Source: Calamus simplicifolius (taxonomy: Eukaryota > Streptophyta > Magnoliopsida > Arecales > Arecaceae). Taken from it: 64,000 bases of DNA. Shown piece by piece: positions 11,890-21,945 of the stretch (its first letter is position 1; the number at the start of each line of letters is the position of its first letter). The stretch is taken from positions 536,807-600,806 of the forward strand of contig UESW01004626.1 of assembly GCA_900491605.1 (NCBI GenBank), read 5' to 3'. A model generated the notes under the pieces. The model ran no database searches and was not told the DNA's origin. It saw only the letters and a program-made list of their open reading frames with translations. The position numbers were made by a program, and so were the translations under genes.

Positions 11890-12174
11890 GAGATGGGTGA
11901 GCGCACAATCACCCATGAAAGGGGTGTTAATATCCTATGGGCGGCCGATTTTCGCGCCATTATTTCACTTGTCCATGTTGTCGGGATTTGGAAAGGATTT
12001 CCCTCGAGCAATGAGTCACAAAAGGCAAGCATCATCATTGTGATAAGGCCAATGCCCCCCTTTTTATTGGTGGAGCTTTTCGTGTTTTTCGCGCTGGTAA
12101 GCCATCGAAACGCCTTCCAATTGAAGGTGGATGCGTAGTCAGATCGGACGATCGTGGGGTGATTTGAAATGGAG

Positions 12175-12180
12175 TTATAA
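12175..12180 (+). promoter_or_regulatory. Possible promoter of the antisense gene
   Basis: TTATAA lies 122 bp upstream of the ATG at 12302. It is followed by a pyrimidine-rich leader (12195-12300) like a plant 5' untranslated region. It lies within the element, outside the LTR, and points opposite to gag-pol. Confidence 0.35.
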
Positions 12181-12301
12181 GGGAAAAATCGCCCTTATCC
12201 TCCCATCCTTCCTTTCGAGTCCGCAAGCGTCGTTCGTCTCCCATGTTCGTTCCCTCCTCGTGCTCCTTCGATTCTAGCTCAAGTCTTCCAGGTTAGTCTC
12301 C

Positions 12302-14697
12302 ATGGCTTCATCACCTTCTTATTTCATTTCTGATTCCTGGGGGGGTTCCCCCAACCCTTCTCAAGCTTCAGCTTCCTTACCAAGCCAGTGGTCTACATCC
12401 TCCTCCAATCGCTCCTTGCCAGAGCAACGGCCGGTCAATCGCCCCTTAGTCAGGAGTCATCCGTCCGACGGGCGGATTCCCGCCCGGGGCCGTCCGACGA
12501 CTGCCGGTCCTTCTAGTGTCGTTAAGGAGTCCCCCGAAGGGACTGCTTCCGCTATGTCTGCTCAAGACGTAGTAAATCTGAAAGCCAAATATAGCTTTCC
12601 GTCGGACCTTCGCTTGTTCTACCCTGCTCCCAATGATAGGGTAACCTCTTCCCGTTCCGGAAGGGTCGCCTTGTATGGAGCCTTCTTTAAGGCCGGACTT
12701 CGGTTACCTATCCATCCTTTCATCCTCAATCTTCTGGACCGATATTCTCTAACCCCTTCTCAGTTAGTTCCTAATTCGGTCCGAACCATTGTTGGCTTTC
12801 TGGTTCTCTATCACCTCAAAGGCATAGAGGCCAGCATCTCCCTATTCTGTAGTTTTTATACCCTCCGCAAGCAATCAGGTTGGTGGTCCTTCACCCCTAG
12901 GTCCAATAGGATCCTCAAATTGTGCCTTCCCACCTCCGTCAAAGGGTGGAAGGATAAATTCTTTTTTGCTGATATCGGCGGGGTGCGAGGAAGCTGGAAG
13001 ATACCCAACATTGATGCCAATAGGGATTCCTCCATCCTTCCAAGAGATCGGATGGCATTCGGGCAGCTTCTGACTGCCGATATCCCTCGATGCAATAAGC
13101 TTTTAGCCGAGGAAAACCTTCGTCTCGCCGGTTTAATTCCTTCGAGTGGTGAGCACTAGATCACTCGCCTTCTCTTTTCTTTCTCTTCTTTTTTTTTTAA
13201 TTCACCGTCGGCCTTCATAGGGATGGCGCCCTCGCTTCGCAAACTCAGTAGGCAGCTACTAGGAAAAGGAAAGCTATGGGGAATGAGTCCCTTGCCGAGA
13301 GAAGGGCCGTTGCCAAAATTCCCAAGAGGACCGAAGCGGGGAGAGCCGACGCGGGAAAGGCCGACGCTGAAGGGACTGGCGTTGTGAAGCCCCTGCACGC
13401 TAAGGTTTTGAAGAAGGGCAACCTTAAAAGGGCTAACGCTGGGGAAGCTGACGCTAAATGGCACATTAGCGAGGCGACCAGAGCCCATGCCGACGAGCCC
13501 GCCAAAATGGATACGGTAAGGACCGGGGCCGGCGAGAGTGTAGGGTGGAGCCAAATGGAAGGGAGATCTTCAGCTCCAGCTCCTCCTATCATCCTGCTCG
13601 ATCCCCCTGAGCAGGTCGCAAAAGCGCCGTCACCCCTGCCCGAGGTCGTGGAGACGGAGCAAGTTCCTGCATCAATAGGGCTGACTCCCACAGCTACCCT
13701 GTCCCCTGTAGGGACAACAACCGAAGCGCCTTCACCAGTCCAGGGGCCAGGTGTAGCAGAGTCAGAGAAGGGATCCACCTCCGCGGACCCCGTGCCAAGG
13801 GAAAGGAGGGGCGTCGACGCTTCCTTCCAATCCCTGTTGGCTAACCACAGCCGTTGGGCCGAGTGGGCCTTAGATGAAGCATCTGTGGTGGAGGTGTAAG
13901 AGTTTCTTCGGCATCAAAGGAGAGCCACCTTCTTCCGCGAGGCGTCTGTGGCACATCTCTGGGTGAGCCTCTGCTCCACTATTGTTTTTTCTCTTGGTTT
14001 CATTTGTTTTACTTTACTTTTTACTATCGACGTTACCTTTAGGCATTGAACTCTCTAATCGCCATGAGGAATCTTTGGACCCTGAGTGATACCGCTATCG
14101 ACTAGGCGCGGGAGGAGATGTTATCACTCCAGGCCCAGGCAGAAAAGGCAGAAATAGCTTTGGAGGATACCCAGGCCACCCTAAAGAGCAAAGTCGATAC
14201 CACCCGGTTGAGAGCCGAGTAGGCCGAGTATGCGCTGGAGGTTGCCCAGCGTCGGGAGCCAATGAGCTAGATAACGCTCAGGTGGCCGAAGAAAAGCAGA
14301 TGATTGCCGAGGAAAAGCAGAGGATGGCCGAGGAGAGTCTGAAGGTGGTGGAATCGGAAATGTGCATCTTGAAGACTCGATTGATTCTGCCTCCATCGAG
14401 ATAGAAGCAGCCAAAGAGGCCACCCGCTAGTCCGATGCCAAGGTTATTGATTTGGAGGCTGCGGTGACTGAGGCCAAGAGGGAGGCCGTCGAGTCCAAGC
14501 AAAGAGCCCTTGAGGCAGAGAAAAGAGCTGTAGAGGCCATAGAGGCTTTCAGAAAGTCTAAAGCCTTTGATAAGGAGCTAGCCGAATCGTCGGCGTTTGC
14601 TTATAATGTCGGCTTTCAAGATTGCAAGACCTGGAGGACATTGAAGGGCTGCAGCCAGATGATGTCTCTGAAGACGATGACTTGGCTCCAAATAACC
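12302..14697 (+). pseudogene. Antisense gene of the Tat element: Transposase_28-type domain plus coiled coil, predicted three exons
   Basis: Runs opposite to gag-pol. The first frame (12302-13159, 285 residues) has a Ser/Pro-rich start and then, at about residues 90-270, the domain known as 'putative gypsy type transposon' (Transposase_28): LRLFYPAPNDR, LNLLDRYSLTPSQLVPN, GWWSFTPRS, FFFADIGGV. Its function is unknown. GT at 13149 and AG at 13255, with a pyrimidine tract between, join it in frame to 13256-13962 (Ala/Pro-rich, beginning TRKRK). A second intron fits at 13963-14042. The third exon is an Ala/Glu/Lys-rich coiled coil to about 14640, ending in the motif FRKSKAF...ELAE...GFQDCK. Stop codons (for example TAA at 13897, TAG near 14103 and 14219) and frameshifts make this copy a pseudogene. 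A homologue lies at 46150-48075. Confidence 0.75.
13149..13255 (+). other. Predicted intron 1 of the antisense gene
   Basis: Donor GTGAGC directly after codon position 1 of residue 283. A long CT/T-rich tract follows at 13165-13200, and the acceptor is GGCAG at 13255. Removal keeps one open frame across 12302-13896 and skips the TAG at 13157. The nearer acceptor at 13220 would lead out of frame. The homologue near 47440-47480 keeps the pyrimidine tract, though its donor GT reads GAT. Confidence 0.5.
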
Positions 14698-14929
14698 CTT
14701 AGTAGCTCTAGTTTTTTTTTTTTCTTGTATTGCTCTAAGTCCGACTTAGGTCGGCAATTTTGTAACATTTTAGTCATCAATGAAGGTTTTAACCGTCACT
14801 ACGTGCCCTTGGTTATAATCAACTTTAATTGTGTAAGCTGTCGTGAACCACCAACCAATGGTGCTTCGTCAGATAGGTTGGGCGAAATGCGACTGTTCAC
14901 CCAAAACATTATGACGAATTCCGATGTAA

Positions 14930-15620
14930 GGAGCCAGTTTTGTGTCCACGCGGGGAGCCAGTTTTGTGCCGACGCAGGGAGTCGGTATTTTGTGCTGATG
15001 CGGAGCTGGTCTTTTGTGCCGACGCGGAGCCGGTCTTTTGTTTGCCGATGCGGAGCCGGTCTTTTGTTTGCCAACGCGGAGCCGGTCTTTTGTGCCATCG
15101 CGGAGCCAGTCTTTTGTGCCGTCACGGAGACGGTCTTTTGTTTGCTGATGCGGAGCCGGTCTTTTGTTTGCTGATGCGGAGCCGATCTTTTGTGCCGACG
15201 CAGAGCCGGTCTTTTGTGCCATCGTGGAGACGGTCTTTTGTGCCATTACGGAGACGGTCTTTTTGCCGTCGCGGAGACGGTCTTTGTTACTGGTGCAGAA
15301 CCGGTATTTTGTGCCGACGCGAAGCCGATCTTTTGTGCCGTCGTGGAGACGGTCTTTTGTGCCGTCACGGAGATGGTCTTTGTGCCGTCACGGAGATGGT
15401 CTTTGTTGCCGGTGTGGAACCGGTCTTTTGTGCCGACACGAAGCCGGACTTTTGTGTCGTCGCGGAGACGGTCTTTTGTGCCGTCGGAGACGGTCTTTGT
15501 GCCATCGTGGAGACGGTCTTTGTTGCCGGTGCGGAACCGGTCTTTATGCCGTCGTGGAGACGATCTTTGTTGCCGGTGCGGAACCGGTCTTTGTTGCCAG
15601 TGCGAAGCCGGTCTTTTATT
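14930..15620. repeat. Minisatellite between pol and the antisense gene
   Basis: About 26 imperfect units of 24-30 bp around CGGAGCCGGTCTTTTGTGCC. It begins 82 bp beyond the pol stop codon (15702 on the minus strand). All three plus frames stay open through much of it because the unit lacks stops, giving false proteins rich in CRRGDGL or VFCADAEP. Confidence 0.95.
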
Positions 15621-15701
15621 GCTGGACATACTCATTTGAAAATAAGTGAACATATCGAACATTCATTTATCAAATAGATTCAAATTAATGACGATAGCAT
15701 C

Positions 15702-16670
15702 CTACTGGTAATACCGGCGTAAATTGTCGGCGTTCCAGATGCGAGGAAGCGGTTTCCCGTCTAGCTCTTCAACTTTGTACGCCCCGTGGTGAAGTACCTC
15801 CTTGACACGGTACGGTCCTTCCCATTTGGTGCCAGCTTGCCCCCTTCTGTTTGCTTTGATACTTCAGCTCTTCGCAGAACGAGATCTCCAGAGCGAAATG
15901 TCTCGGATCGCACCCGGGCATTGTAGTACTTGGCCGCTTGCTGACGGTACGCCGCCATGCGAAGTTGTGCTTGGTCTCGCAATTCTTCCATCAGATCTAG
16001 ATTGGCTCGCAACTGGTTTGAGTTACTTTCTTTGTGGTATAATTCCGTCCGGGGGCTGGAAACTCCTATTTCCACTGGGATGACCGCTTTGGTCCCAAAG
16101 ACCAGGCTGAAAGGAGTTTTCCCAGTAGGGGCTCGCGGCGTCGTGTGGTAGGCCCACAGTACACTGGGGAGTTCCTCCACCCAGCGCCCTTTGCAGCTAT
16201 CTAGCCGAACCCTGAGTCCTTGGAGGATGATGCGATTGGCCACCTCAGCTGCGCCATTGGTTTGGGGGTGCCCCACGGAGGTGAATCGATGATGGATGCC
16301 TAGGCCATCGCAGAATTCTCGGAAGGCCGTATTGTCAAACTGCCGGCCGTTGTCAGTAACAAAGGTATGTGGTAGCCCGAACCGGCACACCACAGACTTC
16401 CAGAAGAAAGCCCTTATTTTGACCTCCGTGATTTTAGCGAGAGCCTCCGCCTCGATCCACTTGGTGAAATGGTCGACGACCACCACGAGGAACTTGCGTT
16501 GTCCGGAGGCTAGAGGGAACGGTCCCAGGATGTCCATCCCCCACTGTGTGAAGGGCCAGGGTGCAGCCAGGGGGTCAGCTGGGATGCCAGTTGATGTTGA
16601 ATGTTGGCATGGCACTGGCAGCTGTCACACCTCTTGACAAGTTCGGATGCGTCCTCCTTCATTGACAAGC
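15702..16670 (-). pseudogene. pol: Tat integrase core and C-terminus (pol 3' end)
   Basis: Integrase cuts and joins element DNA to the target. The frame at 16615-15761 (284 residues) shows the catalytic triad D28 (GMDILG), D88 (TDNGRQFD) and E124 (GAAEVANR), with the 35-residue spacing of DD35E enzymes. The C-terminal GDLVLRRAEV region follows. A one-base shift near 15835 moves the rest (KWEGPYRV..., ADNLRRYYQ) into another frame, which ends at the TAG at 15702-15704. The zinc-binding part is at the end of the upstream 546-residue frame; the junction near 16620-16670 is also broken. Confidence 0.9.
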
Positions 16671-16671
16671 T

Positions 16672-18700
16672 CTACCCATGCCGTAGGGCTTTGTATGCAA
16701 GAGCCCTGCCCCCCAGATGGCTTCCACATATACCTTCATGTATCTCCCGCAGAATATAACTGGCTTCGGTGGGACCGACACACCTGAGGACTGGATACGA
16801 GAACAACCTCTGGTAGAGCTTTCCCTCCATTATGATAAACTTTGGGGCCCATCTTTTAAGTTTCCTGACTTCAGCCGGGTCTTCTGGGAGGGTACCCTCG
16901 GTAACGTACCGGACGTAGGCGTCCATCCAGGAGGGCTCCTGCTCCACTAGTAGAGTTTCTCTTGATACGTCAATACTCGGGGCTTCTAAGTGCTCCACAT
17001 AAGCTCTCCCCAACATCCCTTCAGCGGAGGTGGCAAGGTGGGATAAGGCGTCGGCTCTAGAATTCTCCTGTCGGGGGATGTAGGTGACACTAAAGTGAGC
17101 CAAGGGAGTAGCTAGCGATTGCACCATGCTTAAATAGCGGGACATGATGGGATCCCTTGCTTCATATTCCCTTGCGACTTGGTCAGCGATCAATTGGGAG
17201 TCGGTGAACGCCCTAAGGCGTTTCACCCCAAGTTCTTGAGCCAATCTCATCCCGAACAACAAAGCTTCATACTCTGCCTGATTATTAGTGGCTGGAAAGA
17301 GGAAGCGAAGTGCACACTTGGTTACCACTCCATCCGAGTTGGCCAAAATGAAGCCTGCTCCGCTCCCTTGAGAATTCGACGCCCCGTCTACATGGAGGAC
17401 CCATTCATCATCACTGGTTTCAAGGGGCTGAGTGTCTGTAGGAAGTTCTTTATGTTGCTCCTCTCCCCAAGTGCATTCGATCAAAAAATCCGCCAAGACT
17501 TGAGACTTCATGGCTGACCGGCGGCGAAAGGACAGATCGAACTCCCCCAACTTAAGGGCCCACCTTGCCAGCCGGCCGGAAGTATCCGAACGAGCAAGAA
17601 CCATCTTCAGAGGTTGGTATGTGATCACCGCGATCGGGTGGGCTTGGAAGTATGGCCGCAGGCGCTGGGCAGACACGATCAATGCAAAGATAATCTTCTC
17701 CATATTTGAGTATCGGGTCTCTACATCGTGGAGTACCTTGCTTGTATAGTATACTGGCCTTTGCATGCCATTGGAGTCCACGCGGACCAGCACAGAACTA
17801 ACGGCTTCAAGAGAGGCTGCGAGGTATAGAAGGAGTTCTTCTCCACTCGTTGGCTTGTCTAGCAGCGGCGGGGTAGATAAGAATTCCTTTAACCCTTCGA
17901 ACGCCTCCTGGCATTCTTTCGTCCATTCAAATTCATTGACTCTGCGAAGCGCCTTGAAGAAAGGTAGGCACCTTTCAGCGGACTTGGACAGGAAGCGGCT
18001 TAAGGCAGCCACCCTTCCCGTCAGGCGCTGTATTTCCTTCTTGTTGGCGGGAGGCCTCATGTCCAAGATGGCTTGGACTTTGTCCGGGTTTGCTTCGATT
18101 CTCCTCCGGATTACCATGAAACCCGAGAACTTTCTGGCTGTCACCCCGAATGCACACTTACGTGGGTTCAGCTTCATCTGGTACCGACGAAAGTTGTCAA
18201 AAGTCTCCGTTAGGTCCGCGATATGGTCAGTGGCATGAACGCTTTTTGCCAACATGTCATCCACGTACACTTCCATGTTGCGTCCTATCTGGCCTTCGAA
18301 GACCTTATTCATCAGCCTCTGGTAGGTGGCTCCGCGTTCTTTAGCCCGAAAGGCATTACCCTGTAGCAGTATAACCCCTTCTCAGTTATAAAGGAGGTAG
18401 CTTCTTCATCCGCCGGATTCATCCGGATCTGGTTGTATTCGGAGAAAGCATCCATGAAGCTAAGGACCTCATGGCCGGATGTAGCGTCCACCAATTGATC
18501 AATCCAGGGAAGGGGGAAGCTATCCTTAGGGCATGCCTTGTTGAGGTTGGTGAAATCTACGCATTCTCCAGCTCCCGTTGGTCTTACGGACCAGCACCAC
18601 GTTGGCCAACCATTTGGGGTAATGGACCTCCCGAATATGGCCCGCTGCCGTTAGCTTGCGAACTTCCTCGTCGATAGCTTTTGTCTATCCGGAGCGAAGT
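16672..18700 (-). pseudogene. pol: Tat reverse transcriptase and two RNase H domains
   Basis: The longest frame (18312-16672, 546 residues) begins inside reverse transcriptase. The active site YVDD is at residues 16-19 and the thumb (CAFGV, GFMV, EANPDKVQAIL) lies within residues 50-90. The Gypsy-type RNase H follows at about 110-280; where the first catalytic Asp is expected it reads LLYLAASLEAVSSVLV. The second, archaeal-type RNase H is at about 300-430 with D309 (HVDGAS), E347 (QAEYEA), D371 (TDSQL) and D421 (RADAL). Residues 500-546 start the integrase zinc region (REIHEGICGSHLG). The upstream fingers and palm (18700-18313, FMDAFSEYNQIRM, MPFGLKNA) are in a different frame, with a shift near 18325. 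Confidence 0.92.
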
Positions 18701-19440
18701 TTCTTTTTTTCTGTCGGACCGGCCGACACTCTGGCTTGAGGTTGAGCCGATGGGTGATCACTTCTTCGGGGACACCCGGCATGTCTGATGACGACCAAGC
18801 GAAGACGTCGATGTTGGCATGCAGGAAAGTAAGAAGTTGATCATGTGCCTCCTCTGGAAGCAATGCCCCCACCTGATCAGTCCTTGCCAGGTCATCACCC
18901 AAGGGGAGGGTTAGAAGGTGCTCGGCTGGCTCTCCCCTTCTTCCTAGCTTCCGGGGATCAAGCGGCTCAGAGGCTACTGCCAACACCGCTTCCAGCGGGC
19001 TCAGAGATAAATTATAGCAAGGCAGTAGCGGGCTTTGCTCCCCTTTCATTTCTTCGATTCCTTTGTCGGTGGGGAACCTTACCAATAGTCTCTTAGTGGA
19101 GATTACGGCATCTAGCAGATTCAACCCTGGTCTCCCCAAGATAGCATTATAAGCTAGCAGGACCCGGACCACCAAGAAATTTATAACCACATTGCTCTAA
19201 CATGGAGGGGTCCCAGCCGTGACTGGGAGGGCAATTTCCCCCTCGATGCTCACCGAATCTCCAGTGAAGCCCATTAGTGGCGCGGCAACGGGTCGGAGTA
19301 AAGAATTTGACAGATTCATCCGAACAAAAGCCTCGTAGCTTAAAACATCCACCGAACTCCCACTATCAATTAAAATTCTTTTTACAGATGTTTGGCTATA
19401 GTCATGGACACAACGACACTGTCATCATGCTTATTATCTA
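18700..19440 (-). pseudogene. pol: Tat aspartic protease and linker to reverse transcriptase
   Basis: The minus strand at about 19385-19340 reads VKRILIDSGSSVDVLSY; DSGSS is the aspartic protease active site that matures the polyprotein. After a stop near 19198 the frame 19190-18651 opens with the second protease motif AILGRPGLNLLDA. It continues into the reverse transcriptase approach region (DVFAWSSSDMPGV, EVITHRLNL, RPVRQKKRNFAPDRQK). Stops and shifts show decay. Confidence 0.85.
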
Positions 19441-21120
19441 CCCCATCTAAATCCTTTCCGAAGAAAGGAATTACAGAATCTATTCCCTCTCGCTGCCTCT
19501 TTGAACTGCCACCCGCCCCCAGGAAATCATAGCTATGATTTTTTCAGTTGGAGCATTGTCCACGCCAGCCGGACAACTTGGAGGCACCAGTGGGCCCAAA
19601 GTGGGAAGGTTTCCCCTTCGAACAAATTTCCCAGGTGACCCTGCTGAACCAGCTCCTCAATGGCCTTCTTTAGATGCGGCAATCCTCGGTGTCGTGACCA
19701 TAGTCTTGGTGGTACCGGCAGTAAAACTCCTTGTTGCGGAGGGCCCCAGACTTCAAGGGAGCCAAAGGCTTGAAATAAGGTTCCTCCTCAATCTCCAGTA
19801 GGATGTGAGATATGGAAGCCATGAGGGGGGTGAATTACTCCTTAGGAACAAGCATCTATGGTTGGCGATCTGAGCGGTGTGGAGGCTCAGGCTTCGAGGT
19901 CGCGCACCGGCGTGATCAGTAGGCGGTGGTTTCTTACCAGTGTTCTTGTCAACTTCCCTCCTGGAAGAATCTGCCTCATCGGCGCGGATATACTTCTGTG
20001 CCCAACTCAAAAGCTCAGCATAAGAACTCGGAGGCTTCTTATCCAGAGAATAAGCAAACCTGGATGGGCGAAGTCCTTGTTTCAGGGCCAAGTGGCTACG
20101 GAGTCTTCCAGGTTGTACACTTCCAACGCCGCTTCCTTAAATCGAGCAACAAAATCCTTTAAGGTCTCGCCGCTCCTCTGCTGGACAGCAAAGAGGCTAT
20201 CAGCCACTCTCAGAATCTTTCGGCAGGCATCAAAATGGGCCAAGAAAGCCCTCTCCAACTGGCGGAAGGAGTTGATGCTGCGTAGAGGCAGGCGGGAGTA
20301 CCACGCGCGTGCCGCCTTGCGGAGGGTGGCCAGAAAAGCAACGCATAAGAGGGAGTCTGTCGCTCCCTGGACCTGCATGAGGACCTTGTAGCTTTCCAGG
20401 TGGTCCAGGTGGTCCGTCGTGCCATCGTATGGATCCAGCTGGGGGAGACAGAACCGGGGCGGGATCGGTTCCTTCATGATATGCCGGGAAAGTGAGGGCA
20501 CCGCTCATAATCCGTCCCGTGAGGATCAGCAATCCGGCGGCTAAGCTCCTCCAACCGTCGATGATACTCATCGAGCCTTTGCTCGGCCCAAAGTAGTTTT
20601 CCTGAGGGTGCCATCTCGGAATGAATCGGACGAAGAAGATGAAGATAGACGACGCAAGGAACGCACCTGTCTAGACTCTCTCTCCTCCAGTCAGTGGCAG
20701 GAACGATCGGAGTGGTGAGAGGGGGACCGTCATCGCTTCGAGGTCCCTCGGTGATGAGGTTCGGCGGGTGAGCGGTGGGAGACCTCAGGAGGGGTCCCGC
20801 CTTGGTGAGACTGGACTGTCCCCCGCACCCCTTCGTCGAGCGTAGGGGGTTGAGGTGCAGCAGCCAAACAATGCTTTGCAGCCCCCGGACCATTGTCATC
20901 AGATCCTGGACCTGGTGGGTCAGAACCTCGAGCTGGTCAGGTCGGCTTGTCTGCGCAAGGGGCGGAACATGGGGATTGGCCCCTGAGTGCTCAGCCTGGG
21001 GAATGCGCTCCGCTGCTTGACTGGAGGAAGCCTCCTGTGCTCGTATAGTCACCATCGTTTCCCTCGCAAAGTTGGTGGGGTCACAGGAAGAACTTTCATC
21101 CCGTGTGGACTGCATGCACC
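19441..21120 (-). pseudogene. gag: Tat gag with CHHC zinc knuckle
   Basis: The frame 21157-20474 holds the N-terminal part (QDLMTMVRGLQ; Pro/Ser-rich). 20501-20082 holds the Retrotrans_gag domain (PQLDPYDGT, AFLATLRKAARAWYSRL, FRQLERAFLAHFD, DFVARFKEAALEV), and 20091-19753 its end (RPSRFAYSLDKKPPSS). Further on (about 19730-19680) the zinc knuckle reads FYCRYHQDYGHDTEDC. Its spacing is that of a CCHC knuckle but the second Cys is His. The frames are joined by small indels, so no full-length protein remains. Confidence 0.88.
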
Positions 21121-21138
21121 CCCTACCTGGCACGCCAA
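21121..21138 (-). other. Primer binding site of the Tat element
   Basis: TTGGCGTGCCAGGTAGGG on the minus strand, two bases (GA) after the 5' LTR end. The position fits a primer site; I did not assign the tRNA. The other Tat element has TTGGCGCACCAGGAAGGG. Confidence 0.8.
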
Positions 21139-21140
21139 TC

Positions 21141-21945
21141 TGTTGCTGCCAAATCACTTACGATGAACGTCGGGTGAACTGAGATCTCCATAGGCCGTCG
21201 AGGATGCAGAAAGGTCGCCGTTTTCCTTCTAGAGCCTACAAAAAGTTCCAGACCGGTAGTTCCGGTGGGGACCCTCCGATGCCCAAGTCAGTGGATTGTA
21301 GAACAGGAATGTTATGTATCAGTAGCACTTGAGAGAGAGAGAGAGAGAGAGAGAGATCCCCCCCTCGCATTGAGCTCGGGTCCTCCTTTTATACCTGTTT
21401 GGGGTCCCGTTTACCTCGTTCTGTTGGAACCATCGAATCTTCCTCGTTGGGATAAGTTTTATCAAACGACAAGTGGTTAAGCCATTGCTGGGTGAGGGCC
21501 GCTTGTAGCGGTAACTGCTGAACGAGCTAACACTTGCCTGTGATTTCAGTGAGCGAGGTGCACGGCAATAGACCTTGAATCACGGGATCTGTTGTATGAG
21601 ACTGGTCACTGTGCATGCGAAAAAGCACTGGAGGCCGACGCTGGAGGCCGACGCCGGAGGCCGGAGCCTAAGTCCAGCGCTGGAGGCGACGCTGGAAGCC
21701 GAAGCCAAGTCCAGTGCTGGAGGCCGACGTTGGAGGTCATCGCTGGAGGACGACGCTGGAGGCCGATGCCGGAGGCCGGAGCCTAAGCCCAGCGCTGGAG
21801 GCCGATGTTGGAGGCCGGAGCCAAAGTCCAGCGCTGGAGGCCGACGCTGGAGGCCGGCGCTGGAGTTCTGGATTTTGCTGTCACATCATTATTTTCGAAA
21901 ATGTGCAAAAATAATACTACCCAGAGGAAACGGCCAGCCGTATCA
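21141..21945 (-). repeat. 5' LTR of the 11-22 kb Tat element
   Basis: 805 bp, same ends as 11054-11872, followed on the plus strand by the target duplication CATAT (21946-21950). It contains a longer GA tract (about 21322-21354), TATAAAAGG at 21385-21393 (minus) and the GC-rich array at 21627-21868. Confidence 0.95.
21385..21393 (-). promoter_or_regulatory. TATA box of the Tat 5' LTR
   Basis: TATAAAAGG on the minus strand; the promoter that would drive gag-pol toward lower coordinates. Same site as 11299-11307 in the 3' LTR. Confidence 0.6.

Larger units (their letters stand above)
11054..21945 (-). mobile_element. Complete Ty3/Gypsy Tat-type LTR retrotransposon with antisense gene
   Basis: The two LTRs are 11054-11872 (3') and 21141-21945 (5') in minus orientation. 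The target duplication is perfect: CATAT at 11049-11053 and 21946-21950. On the minus strand the order is 5' LTR, primer site, gag, protease, reverse transcriptase, RNase H, second RNase H, integrase, minisatellite, antisense gene, polypurine tract, 3' LTR. The second RNase H and the antisense gene are marks of the Tat lineage. Coding frames carry several stops and shifts, so it is inactive, but the structure is full length (10.9 kb). Confidence 0.95.

Noticed and set aside
11529..11891. 120-residue Arg/Trp-rich frame, and its counterpart at 21575-22000
   Set aside because: Lies in the GC-rich repeat inside the LTR and runs across the LTR edge.
14940..15677. Several overlapping long plus-strand frames (up to 245 residues), Cys/Arg-rich
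   Set aside because: They are produced by the 24-30 bp minisatellite, which has few stops in any frame; the proteins are only translated repeats.
17179..18238. Plus-strand frames of 79-157 residues opposite the Tat pol
   Set aside because: Shadows of the reverse transcriptase and RNase H reading on the minus strand; no independent motif.
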